Source of the DNA: Bacteroidota bacterium
Lineage (GTDB): Bacteria > Bacteroidota > Bacteroidia > Bacteroidales > Dysgonomonadaceae
NCBI GenBank assembly: GCA_023622765.1
Contig: JAMNYO010000064.1
Span: forward strand, 1-64,000
Direction of reading: 5' to 3'
Length of the DNA: 64,000 nucleotides
Position numbers and translations under genes: made by a program. Positions 19,006-26,677 of this stretch are shown here, in pieces. Each line of letters begins with the position of its first letter. Positions within the stretch are counted from its first letter, which is position 1. A model generated the notes under the pieces. The model was not told the origin of the DNA. It did no database searches and worked only from the letters and a program-made list of their open reading frames with translations.

Positions 19006-20616
19006 CTACCACTTGTAACTCAGCCCGAAACTCAATGTCTGGTTAAACTGCCAATACTTAAGCTTGGGATCGACCGGGACGCTATCATCGTATCGCACGT
19101 GCAGGTATATGGTAGTAGAGAAGGCGTTGCTTAACGCCATGTCGAGGGTATTCTCAATTTCCGCCACCACCTTACTATACGGGGTGAAGTAGTATAGCCT
19201 AGATTTCCAGATGATATACCTCGTGATATTGTAGGTAAAGTTCGAGGAGATGGTGGTACCAATGTCCAGCAATGATTTCTCCCCTTCCGGGATACCGTAC
19301 CGGGTAACATTCACCGAATCACTCATAACATAGCGGTGGCTGAGGGATATGGGAGAGATAGCTAATTCCCATTGGAATCGCCTGTGCCTCACCTTTTTCG
19401 ACCGCTTATCAAGGTTGTACTTCAACCCCATTCCCACGTTAGTGTATAACGGGGAGAGGAATGTCGACCTCAACTTGGTAGAATTCACGGGGTAGCTATG
19501 AAACAGCTGCGATTTCGCCTCTACGTTCATCGAGTAAGACCACCCCTTCATTAACGCGTCCACCCCAAAGTCACCGTAATACCGGATCATATCATTCCCA
19601 ATACGGTAGTGCCTGATCGTATCATCGGGGGCATTAAACACTTGAAGACGCCACTCCAGCATATTGTTGAACTTGACCTTGTTTTTCTTATAATTGGCCC
19701 TTAACACGTTATAACTGTTAATATTAAGGTTATTGGTTCCGCCCTTGTGCCAGTTTTCCGAGAAATGATTCTGCGCGAACGTTAACGAGTGCTGACCCGA
19801 CGTTACCCAGTACTTCCGGTCGATAGTAACACCCTCCACGCCCGGTGCTTCCAGTGAGTAAGAGGTCTCGGCTTTCAACAACTCCTTAAACGGGTCGTAA
19901 GTCTCCCTCACCAGCTCATCCCCATCTGAGGTCGTGGGTAGCGAGTCGAAGTTCGCCACCGAGTAACGCAACCGGTCCGGGTAGGTCAAATAATAATATC
20001 GGCGTACACCACGGGTAAACTCAAGGTGCCCGAGCTCGGGTGCGAACGTCTTCTCCATCGGGATCAACAGTCCCTTTTCTTGCATCTCATCCTTAACGGG
20101 ATACAACGAGAGGTTATACGGTAACATCTGCCCGGTAAAGATCATCGGGAGAAAGAGGGGGCTATAGAATAACGTGTCACGAAACGTGAGATCCCGCATC
20201 GCCTCGGTATCATACGAATAGAGCGGCAACTGCAATGTCCCGTTTTCCTTCCTCGTGTAGAGCGAGTCAAGGGAGTTGCGGAAAACGGAATGGGGGAGCA
20301 GGGTCGAATCATTCCAAACCATGCTATCAGACGGTGCTATCAACCAACTGGCCGTTTCTTTTTTTGGAAGCGTGTCGTTCAATAAGACGGGGGGATTGGT
20401 CAAGATAGTTTGAATAACCTGAATCGCTTTACCCTCCGGATTGGTTCTTGTACGAGTTGCTTGTTGACGAACCCGCTTGCCGATATCCGTTATCTCGTGA
20501 AAGACATCGGTCGTATCCGACACCTTCACTGGGCTAGGCACTGCCATCGAGGCAACAGCCATCGAGGTCAATACCGAAAAGAAAATTGCCATCAAAGAAA
20601 GAAATAATCGTTTCAT
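19006..20616 (-). CDS. DUF3078-type outer-membrane protein
   Basis: The likely start is the Met at 20616, which opens a signal peptide (MKRLFLSLMAIFFSVLTSM); the frame extends further upstream to 20658 but that part overlaps the promoter. The roughly 536-aa protein has the DUF3078 signature (NHFSENWHKGGTNNLNINSY) followed by many amphipathic strands ending in LSFGLSYKW, with a terminal aromatic residue as in outer-membrane barrels. The function of the family is unknown. It is divergent from lemA. Confidence 0.82.
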   Translation of the reverse strand: MKRLFLSLMAIFFSVLTSMAVASMAVPSPVKVSDTTDVFHEITDIGKRVRQQATRTRTNPEGKAIQVIQTILTNPPVLLNDTLPKKETASWLIAPSDSMVWNDSTLLPHSVFRNSLDSLYTRKENGTLQLPLYSYDTEAMRDLTFRDTLFYSPLFLPMIFTGQMLPYNLSLYPVKDEMQEKGLLIPMEKTFAPELGHLEFTRGVRRYYYLTYPDRLRYSVANFDSLPTTSDGDELVRETYDPFKELLKAETSYSLEAPGVEGVTIDRKYWVTSGQHSLTFAQNHFSENWHKGGTNNLNINSYNVLRANYKKNKVKFNNMLEWRLQVFNAPDDTIRHYRIGNDMIRYYGDFGVDALMKGWSYSMNVEAKSQLFHSYPVNSTKLRSTFLSPLYTNVGMGLKYNLDKRSKKVRHRRFQWELAISPISLSHRYVMSDSVNVTRYGIPEGEKSLLDIGTTISSNFTYNITRYIIWKSRLYYFTPYSKVVAEIENTLDMALSNAFSTTIYLHVRYDDSVPVDPKLKYWQFNQTLSFGLSYKW

Positions 20617-20655
20617 ATCGTCTTTAATAAACCCGTTTATACCAATTCCGCGATG

Positions 20656-20663
20656 CAAAGATA
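20656..20663 (-). promoter_or_regulatory. Promoter -7 element for the DUF3078 gene
   Basis: TATCTTTG on the minus strand (20663-20656), about 40 nt before the chosen start at 20616. It supports that start over the upstream Met at 20658, which would lie inside the promoter. Confidence 0.5.
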
Positions 20664-20674
20664 TTAAAAAAAAC

Positions 20675-20682
20675 TATCTTTG
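20675..20682 (+). promoter_or_regulatory. Promoter -7 element for lemA
   Basis: TATCTTTG on the plus strand at 20675-20682, only 12 nt from the divergent minus-strand element. Predicted 5' UTR is about 115 nt. Confidence 0.5.
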
Positions 20683-20804
20683 TATCGGTTTACCCATTCT
20701 CTTGTGCTTGTCCGAGGGTAAACTTCGCGATGCAGTGTACTCACAAGGGACCTCACCGCATCAATAAAAAAATGGTATAAAGCAATCATGTAACAAAAAA
20801 ACGT

Positions 20805-21386
20805 ATGAAAAAATTATCCCTTACCTTGCTGATTGTTGCCGGGGCAATGGCACTCTCCAGTTGTCGAGGCTACAACCGTATGGTCGAAAAACAGGAAGCC
20901 GTTACATCGCAATGGGGCAACGTGCAGAACGCGTACCAAAGACGGGGCGACCTGATTCCCAACTTGGTAAACACCGTCAAGGGCTACGCGGAACATGAAC
21001 AAGAGACCTTCACCCAGGTCACGGAAGCACGTGCGAAAGCCACGCAAATGGTGGTCGATCCTGAAAACCTGACGGAGGAAGCACTTAAGGAGTACCAGCA
21101 AGCGCAGAACCAGATTAGCCAAGCACTGGGAAGATTGCTGCTCATCCAGGAGAATTACCCGGAGTTGAAAGCCAACCAGAACTTTCTGGCGTTGCAGGAC
21201 GAGCTGGCCGGGACCGAGAACCGAATATCGGTAGAGCGCAACCGCTTTAACGAGATGGTACGCGATTACAACGCCTATATTCGCAAATTTCCCCAAGTAA
21301 TTTACGCGGGCTGGTTCAAATTCAAACCCAAGGCCTATTTTGAAGCGGTAGCGGAAGCACAAACTGCACCCGAGGTAAAGTTCTAG
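20805..21386 (+). CDS. lemA: LemA family protein
   Basis: A 193-aa protein with a lipoprotein-like signal (LLIVAGAMALSSC) and the LemA core: YNRMVEKQEAVTSQWGNVQNAYQRR, DLIPNLVNTVKGYAEHE and NRFNEMVRDYNAYIRKFP. LemA proteins are helical membrane-associated proteins of unclear function, commonly linked to TPM-domain proteins, as seen here with two TPM genes directly downstream. Probably one operon. Confidence 0.93.
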   Translation: MKKLSLTLLIVAGAMALSSCRGYNRMVEKQEAVTSQWGNVQNAYQRRGDLIPNLVNTVKGYAEHEQETFTQVTEARAKATQMVVDPENLTEEALKEYQQAQNQISQALGRLLLIQENYPELKANQNFLALQDELAGTENRISVERNRFNEMVRDYNAYIRKFPQVIYAGWFKFKPKAYFEAVAEAQTAPEVKF

Positions 21387-21452
21387 TTCAACCTATCTGC
21401 CTGTCAATGCTTGTAGCTTTCAAGCTCGACCAATGTAAAGTTTCAAGACACG

Positions 21453-21878
21453 ATGCTGAACAAAGAGGAGCTCCGTACTGTTTCCGCTACCATCCGCGAT
21501 GCCGAAGCCCGCACCTCCGGAGAGATTCGGGTATGCGTTGCAAGGCGGTGCAAGGCCGATCCCCTGGAGGCCGCTTACCAGAAGTTCGTCCAATTAGGGA
21601 TGGAGGAGACCCGGCTACGGAACGGCGTGCTTATCTACGTGGCTCCTGCCGACCATAAGGCGGCAATCTACGGGGACCGGGGTATCGAGGAGTCACTCGA
21701 AAAACCTGGGTTTTGGGACGAGGTGCTGGAGGAGATGCTCTCCTACTTCCGGGAAGGGCAAATAGTGGAAGGTATCTGCCGTGCCGTCGGACGGGTAGGC
21801 CAGTTGCTAACCATGCGTTACCCGATTGTGGAAAACGATGTAAACGAGTTAAGCAATGAGGTGGTTATTGATGAGTAG
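21453..21878 (+). CDS. TPM-domain protein (no signal peptide)
   Basis: A 141-aa TPM domain protein: SGEIRVCVARRC, GVLIYVAPADHKAAIYGDRGI and YFREGQIVEGICRAV follow the fold shared with plant Psb32/YgcG-type proteins. No signal peptide is visible, unlike the next gene. It follows lemA by 66 nt and its last codons overlap the next gene start. The role is probably in envelope or membrane-protein maintenance, inferred only from family context. Confidence 0.82.
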   Translation: MLNKEELRTVSATIRDAEARTSGEIRVCVARRCKADPLEAAYQKFVQLGMEETRLRNGVLIYVAPADHKAAIYGDRGIEESLEKPGFWDEVLEEMLSYFREGQIVEGICRAVGRVGQLLTMRYPIVENDVNELSNEVVIDE

Positions 21879-22689
21879 ATCCCGTTTACAGTGGGTCGTC
21901 CTGCTGCTGACGATCGTTCCTCTACTTCCAAGGGCGTTCGGGCAAGATATCCCCGACCCGATGTATCCCTACCGGCTGGTGAACGATTTCGCCGAATTAT
22001 TCTCGCCAACCGAACGCCAGGCATTAGAGCAAAAGCTATTGGCCTACCACGACTCCACCTCCACCCAACTTTACGTGGTCACCATGAACGATTTAGGGGG
22101 GTATGCCGCATCTGACTTCGCTTTTCGTCTCGGGGAGAAGTGGCAGATTGGCCAAGCAAGCAAGGACAACGGGGCAGTAATCCTTATCAAGCCCAGGGTA
22201 AGAAACAGCCGTGGCGAAGCCTTTATCGCCACCGGCTACGGGCTGGAAGCTAAGGTCAACGACGCGTACGCGGGCAGGATCGTACGGGAACAGATGATTC
22301 CCTACTTCATGGAAGGTGATTACTTCGGGGGTGCCAACGCCGCGGTAGATGCCTTGATAGCCCGGCTCTCCGGGGAGTACAGTGCAGAGGAGGAAGACGA
22401 AGGGGGAGGGATTTCCTGGGTCGTGGTTCTACTTGTTTTGCTAGCCATCCTGTTTCTCATTTGGGTATCAAGTAAGGGAGATCAATATATTGATGGGGAT
22501 GGTCACCACAGAGGCGGTATGCCACCATGGCGCTTCCCATCCTCATCCGGCAGAAGGAGCGGCGGTTTCTCCGGCGGCTTTGGTGGTGGAAGTTTTGGAG
22601 GCGGTTTCGGCGGCGGAGGATTTGGAGGTGGCTTCGGCGGAGGCGGAGGCGGCAGCTTTGGTGGGGGAGGCGCCGGGGGAAGCTGGTAG
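21871..22689 (+). CDS. Secreted TPM-domain membrane protein with Gly-rich tail (YgcG-like)
   Basis: About 272 aa: signal peptide (VVLLLTIVPLLPRAFG), TPM domain (about residues 30-170, with VNDFAELFSPTERQALEQKL, LYVVTMNDLGG and IATGYGLE), one TM helix (WVVVLLVLLAILFLIWV), then a C-terminal tail of Gly/Phe/Ser repeats. This layout is typical of YgcG-family proteins partnered with LemA. I chose Met at 21871 because it overlaps the previous stop (ATGAGTAG), suggesting coupling; Met at 21856 is the alternative. Confidence 0.85.
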   Translation: MSRSRLQWVVLLLTIVPLLPRAFGQDIPDPMYPYRLVNDFAELFSPTERQALEQKLLAYHDSTSTQLYVVTMNDLGGYAASDFAFRLGEKWQIGQASKDNGAVILIKPRVRNSRGEAFIATGYGLEAKVNDAYAGRIVREQMIPYFMEGDYFGGANAAVDALIARLSGEYSAEEEDEGGGISWVVVLLVLLAILFLIWVSSKGDQYIDGDGHHRGGMPPWRFPSSSGRRSGGFSGGFGGGSFGGGFGGGGFGGGFGGGGGGSFGGGGAGGSW

Positions 22690-22708
22690 CATCATAAAAG
22701 AGAAAACG

Positions 22709-23614
22709 ATGAAACCATTGATCACCGTGCTGGGACCCACGGCGAGCGGTAAAACCGCCCTTGCCGTACAGCTCGCGTACCGACTGGACGGGGAGGTAGT
22801 TAGCGCCGATTCGCGGCAGGTGTACCGCCGGATGGACATCGGTACCGGCAAGGATTTATCGGAATACACGGTGAACGACCGTCCCATCCCCTACCACCTG
22901 ATCGATATCCGAGAACCGGGAGACAAATACACGCTCTTTAATTACCAACACGATTTTCACCGGGCCTACGAAGACATCCTCGCACGCGGGAAGCAACCAG
23001 TCCTTTGCGGGGGCACAGGGCTCTACATCGAGTCGGTACTCAAGGGGTACGATTTACCCGACGTGCCCCGTAACCCGGAATTGCGGACGGCGTTAGAACA
23101 GAGATCGCTGGATGAGTTAAGCGAATTGTTGAGCAGCTACCGGCCGCTTCACAACACCACCGACACGAAAAACAAAAGAAGGGTCATCCGGGCCATCGAG
23201 ATTGAGGTGTACAAATCACAGCAAGGAGACGTGGAAACGACTTTCCCCGCGATAGAGAGCGTTATCGTGGGACTCATGATCGACCGGGAGGTTAGGCGCA
23301 CCAACATCACGGCCCGCTTGAGAGCCCGACTGCAAGGGGGGATGATAAAGGAGGTGGAGCAGTTACTTACATCGGGGGTAGCACCGAACGACCTTATCTA
23401 TTATGGTTTGGAGTACAAGTTCGTCACCCAACACGTCATCGGCGAACTGAGCCGGGAGGAGATGTACCGGAAACTGGAAATCGCTATTCACCAGTTTGCC
23501 AAACGGCAAATGACTTGGTTCCGGGGGATGGAACGGCGTGGGTTCACCATTCACTGGATCGACGCATCGCTTCCTATGGAACAAAAGGTGCAGCAGGCAC
23601 TTTCATGGGTATAG
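22709..23614 (+). CDS. miaA: tRNA dimethylallyltransferase
   Basis: A 301-aa enzyme that prenylates A37 of tRNAs reading UNN codons. It has the P-loop GPTASGKTALAVQLA, SADSRQVYRRMDIGTGK, the FNYQHDF segment and the C-terminal FAKRQMTWFRG motif. The open frame extends upstream to 22490, but that part is the shadow of the Gly-rich tail of the preceding gene; the Met at 22709 is where the family begins, 19 nt after the TPM gene. Confidence 0.95.
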   Translation: MKPLITVLGPTASGKTALAVQLAYRLDGEVVSADSRQVYRRMDIGTGKDLSEYTVNDRPIPYHLIDIREPGDKYTLFNYQHDFHRAYEDILARGKQPVLCGGTGLYIESVLKGYDLPDVPRNPELRTALEQRSLDELSELLSSYRPLHNTTDTKNKRRVIRAIEIEVYKSQQGDVETTFPAIESVIVGLMIDREVRRTNITARLRARLQGGMIKEVEQLLTSGVAPNDLIYYGLEYKFVTQHVIGELSREEMYRKLEIAIHQFAKRQMTWFRGMERRGFTIHWIDASLPMEQKVQQALSWV

Positions 23615-23676
23615 CGTTCTCTTTCTTCTGGTATAGCACTCTTTCGGTATAGCACTCTCTTGGCCACCACGCTCTC

Positions 23677-23705
23677 TTTTATCGCGGCGCGGGTTCACGA
23701 TAAAA
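23677..23705 (+). terminator. Possible weak terminator after miaA
   Basis: TTTTATCG (23677-23684) and CGATAAAA (23698-23705) form an 8-bp stem with a 13-nt GC-rich loop. No clean T-tract follows, so this is tentative. Between miaA and it lie short degenerate repeats of GGTATAGC followed by a CTCTT-like run (about 23607-23662). Confidence 0.25.
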
Positions 23706-23758
23706 GATAAAGCCGCACTTTCTTTCGCGGAAAGGTAAGGAAATCGGCGGAAAAATCG

Positions 23759-23766
23759 TACTTTTG
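23759..23766 (+). promoter_or_regulatory. lysA promoter -7 element
   Basis: TACTTTTG matches TAnnTTTG, about 114 nt before the preferred lysA start at 23880. No clear -33 TTTG was seen. Confidence 0.45.
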
Positions 23767-23879
23767 CCGCGTTATTGAAGCATTACCCTACACTTTCGTG
23801 GAGCAAAGGGATGCTTTCAGAGCGAAGGTGGCGTTTCATTCACTTCACCTTTGCATGTTGTTTTTATCTTCAAGATCCA

Positions 23880-25037
23880 ATGATTAAAGGAACCTTTCCA
23901 GTCGATCGATTCCAAACGCTCGACACCCCGTTTTACTACTACGACATGGAGCTGCTTCGTGCCACGCTCGACACGATAAAAAGGGAGACGGAAAACCGAC
24001 CGTTTCTCATCCACTACGCCTTGAAGGCGAACGCCAATCCCCACCTGCTGAAGCTTATCGCCTCGTACGGGTTTGGCGCCGATTGCGTGAGCGGCAACGA
24101 GATACGGACGGCCCTCGCGTGCGGCTTCACACCCGACAGGGTACTATTTGCCGGGGTGGGCAAAACCGATAAGGATATCCTCACCGGGTTAGAGCATGAT
24201 ATCTCCTGCTTCAACGTGGAGTCGCTCCCCGAGTTAGAGATAATGAACCGCCTCGCGGGGATGGTCGACAGGAAGGCACAGGTTGCCCTGCGGGTTAATC
24301 CCAACGTGGATGCACACACCCACCGGTATATCACCACGGGACTCGACGAGAACAAGTTCGGAATCAATGAGCAGGATATACCGGAAGCTTTACAAACGGT
24401 CATCGAGGCCCCTCACTTGAAGCTGGTCGGTTTGCACTTTCATATTGGGTCGCAGATTACCGACCTCTCCTCTTTCGAGGACCTCTGCGTGAAGGCGCGC
24501 GAATGGCAGAAAAGGCTTCAAAAACAGGGCATTAAGCTACCCGTGATCAACGTGGGGGGTGGTCTGGGTATCAACTATCATCATCCCAACCACTTCCCGA
24601 TGGCCGACTTCGAGGCCTACTTCCGGTTGTTCGAGCGGCACCTCGTGCCGTCACCCGGCCAGTCGCTCTTCTTCGAGTTGGGGCGCTCCATCGTGGCCCC
24701 CTGCGGCTCACTTATCACCCGTGCGCTTTACGTCAAGGAGGGGATACAGAAGAACTTCTTGATCGTGGATGCCGGGATGACAGATTTAGTTCGTCCCGCG
24801 CTATACGGGGCGTATCACCATATCGAGAACTTGACCTCCGAAGAGGAGATGGAGCCTTACGACGTGGTGGGACCCATCTGCGAGTCGAGTGATATGTTCG
24901 CTGAGCAACGGCTATTGAATCGTGCCACCAGAGGGGACCTGATTGCCATTCGCTCCGCGGGAGCATACGGCGAAACGATGGCCTCCACGTACAATGGACG
25001 GGAATTACCTGCCAGCTATTTTTCAGACCAACTATAA
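23880..25037 (+). CDS. lysA: Diaminopimelate decarboxylase
   Basis: A 385-aa PLP enzyme that makes lysine from meso-diaminopimelate. Features are YALKANANPHLLKLI (PLP lysine), GLDENKFGI, GLHFHIGSQITD, a Gly-rich phosphate loop (NVGGGLGINY) and GPICESSDMFA (active-site Cys). The open frame begins at 23775, but the extra 35 residues do not resemble the family and overlap the promoter region; the Met at 23880 matches the usual LysA start (FPVDRFQTLDTPFYYYDMELL region). Confidence 0.94.
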   Translation: MIKGTFPVDRFQTLDTPFYYYDMELLRATLDTIKRETENRPFLIHYALKANANPHLLKLIASYGFGADCVSGNEIRTALACGFTPDRVLFAGVGKTDKDILTGLEHDISCFNVESLPELEIMNRLAGMVDRKAQVALRVNPNVDAHTHRYITTGLDENKFGINEQDIPEALQTVIEAPHLKLVGLHFHIGSQITDLSSFEDLCVKAREWQKRLQKQGIKLPVINVGGGLGINYHHPNHFPMADFEAYFRLFERHLVPSPGQSLFFELGRSIVAPCGSLITRALYVKEGIQKNFLIVDAGMTDLVRPALYGAYHHIENLTSEEEMEPYDVVGPICESSDMFAEQRLLNRATRGDLIAIRSAGAYGETMASTYNGRELPASYFSDQL

Positions 25038-25054
25038 CCTACCCATAACACCTT

Positions 25055-26224
25055 ATGGATCAACTAACATCCTATATAACTCAACTCACGCTCACGGAGT
25101 GGCTCCTTTACGGTGGCTTGCTCCTCTTCTTCCTCGTACAGCTCCTGTTCTACCTAATCACTTACCGACGACCCTACCGGTATGAAAAACAGAGGGCCGA
25201 GATACTGGTCGACGACGAGCAGCTCCCGGGGGTTTCGGTGATTGTCACCTCGAAAAATGACGCGGAAGAGCTGAAGAAGAACCTCCCATATATCCTGGAA
25301 CAAGATTACCCCAACTTCGAGGTGATCGTGGTAAACAGCGGATCAACCGATGAGACCGACACGGTACTCAAGGCTGCCCAACAGGTATACCCCCACCTCT
25401 ACCACACCTACGTACCTCCGGGCGCCGACGCGGTGAACGAAAAAAAACTGGCACTCACATTGGGCATCAAAGCGGCGAACCACGATATACTGCTCTTTAC
25501 CGAGGCATACTGCAAGCCTTGTTCAACGCGCTGGATACGCGAATACGGAAAAGAGTTCACCAAAGGGAGGGACCTCGTACTTGGATACAGCCGACTTTTA
25601 CTCACACCGGATGTCCCGATTCGGAGTTTTATACGGTTTGATAACCTGATGCAGCACCTCGGTCTCCTCTCTATGGCCATCGCCGGCAAAACCTACTCCG
25701 CGATAGGGAGGAACCTGGCTTACAAGAAAGCGCTCTTCTTTGAACAGAAAGGCTTTTCACCTATCTTGCACATTGATGGGGGAGAGTACGATCTTTTTAT
25801 TAACCGGGTAGCCCGGGACAAAAACGCGGGTGTCGTACTATCGAGGTCGAGCATGACGGAAACCAACGTGGTGGATCGCTTTTCCACGTGGAGATCCTTG
25901 AAGTCGAGCTACGTCTACACCCAACAGTTCTACCGCGGATTCGCGGCACGGCTCTTCAGTTGGGAGATCCTCTCCATGTACGCCTTCTACCTCTTGTTCC
26001 TCGCGGTGGGGATTGCAAGCCTTGCCTCCGGTAACCTTATCGCTCTTAGCGCATGCTGTCTGTTATTCCTTTGCCGACTGGCCGTACAACTTATCGTGAT
26101 CAACAAGAACAGCCAACTACTGGAGGGAAAAAGGTACCACCTGAACCTCCTGCTTTTCGACCTTTCCCGACCAATCAGCAATTGGCTGTTAAGGACTTAC
26201 GCGAATCGTAGGAACAAGCGATAA
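25055..26224 (+). CDS. Membrane-bound glycosyltransferase family 2
   Basis: A 389-aa protein with an N-terminal TM helix (about residues 17-36), a GT-A domain starting GVSVIVTSKNDAEELKKNLP with a variant Asp motif (VIVVNSGSTDETD), and C-terminal TM helices (about 310-355). The layout matches processive inner-membrane GT2 enzymes that build surface polysaccharide. It starts 17 nt after lysA. Donor and acceptor are unknown. Confidence 0.85.
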   Translation: MDQLTSYITQLTLTEWLLYGGLLLFFLVQLLFYLITYRRPYRYEKQRAEILVDDEQLPGVSVIVTSKNDAEELKKNLPYILEQDYPNFEVIVVNSGSTDETDTVLKAAQQVYPHLYHTYVPPGADAVNEKKLALTLGIKAANHDILLFTEAYCKPCSTRWIREYGKEFTKGRDLVLGYSRLLLTPDVPIRSFIRFDNLMQHLGLLSMAIAGKTYSAIGRNLAYKKALFFEQKGFSPILHIDGGEYDLFINRVARDKNAGVVLSRSSMTETNVVDRFSTWRSLKSSYVYTQQFYRGFAARLFSWEILSMYAFYLLFLAVGIASLASGNLIALSACCLLFLCRLAVQLIVINKNSQLLEGKRYHLNLLLFDLSRPISNWLLRTYANRRNKR

Positions 26225-26491
26225 GGATAACGAACCATGCCATTTTGTCACCTTACAGCCAGATTGCAATTTCGATTGGCTTTTCAACCGGGTCAAATAG
26301 GGAGATAAATGGGGGTTGATCAGGTTTTTTTCCGTTAAAAGTGTTAAAACCCGGTCGTTTAAGGGCAAAGTTGTACGTTATTTGTTCTTAAAGGATGTGG
26401 ATATGAAACGGTGTGATTAAACTAAGGCATTGAATAATCGTCTAAGTGAATTACTACACCAAACCACACAATAAAACAAACATTTAATCGT

Positions 26492-26536
26492 ATGCAACTG
26501 ATAGGTTCCATACACTTTAATATAAAAATCAGATAA
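26492..26536 (+). promoter_or_regulatory. Leader short ORF a upstream of DegP
   Basis: Encodes 14 residues, MQLIGSIHFNIKIR, ending TAA. The next short ORF begins exactly 4 nt (TCGT) after its stop. Its sequence is near-identical in layout to short ORF c (GTATG...GGTTCCATACAC...AGATAATCGTATG). Translation is inferred from the conserved pattern only. Confidence 0.4.
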
Positions 26537-26540
26537 TCGT

Positions 26541-26609
26541 ATGAAACGAGCATGTAAATCATTTACACCCATGACAATGATTAAAGCGAGTTCCATACGA
26601 TACCTTTGA
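26541..26609 (+). promoter_or_regulatory. Leader short ORF b upstream of DegP
   Basis: Encodes 22 residues starting MKRACKSF and ending SSIRYL. The start MKRACK is shared with the short ORF before hicB. It includes a palindrome (TGTAAAT C ATTTACA) and a TACCTTTG -7-like element over its last codons. Confidence 0.35.
26601..26608 (+). promoter_or_regulatory. Candidate DegP promoter -7 element
   Basis: TACCTTTG matches TAnnTTTG. A start near 26615 would give a transcript carrying only short ORF c and DegP. No good -33 match lies 18-21 nt upstream. Confidence 0.35.
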
Positions 26610-26628
26610 AAATAATAATTTTAATCGT

Positions 26629-26673
26629 ATGAAACCGATAGGTTCCATACACCGAAACATAAAAATAAAATAA
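26629..26673 (+). promoter_or_regulatory. Leader short ORF c immediately upstream of DegP
   Basis: Encodes MKPIGSIHRNIKIK and stops with TAA, 4 nt (TCGT) before the DegP ATG. GTATGAAACC and GGTTCCATAC (26627-26650) form a hairpin with a 4-nt loop and one mismatch. The spacing suggests termination-reinitiation coupling with DegP. Confidence 0.45.
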
Positions 26674-26677
26674 TCGT

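Larger units (their letters stand above)
26225..26677 (+). promoter_or_regulatory. Long DegP leader region with repeated hairpin/short-ORF elements
   Basis: A 453-nt gap before the DegP gene. Its first half has no recognisable feature apart from a six-codon ORF (MKRCD) at 26403. The second half contains three related leader elements (26485-26536, 26534-26609, 26622-26677), each opening with AATCGTATG and ending with TTCCATAC-type sequence, with a candidate -7 element TACCTTTG at 26601-26608. The individual short ORFs are listed separately. Confidence 0.55.

Noticed and set aside
22540..22689. Gly-rich repeat tract as a mobile or regulatory repeat
   Set aside because: It is the normal low-complexity tail of YgcG-like TPM proteins.
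22490..22708. N-terminal extension of miaA
   Set aside because: It is the out-of-frame reading of the Gly-rich tail of the TPM gene, giving Ala/Glu repeats; the MiaA family starts at 22709.
26485..26677. Repeats before degP as a small CRISPR array
   Set aside because: Unit lengths and sequences vary, units contain translatable ORFs, and there are no spacer-like unique segments of constant size.
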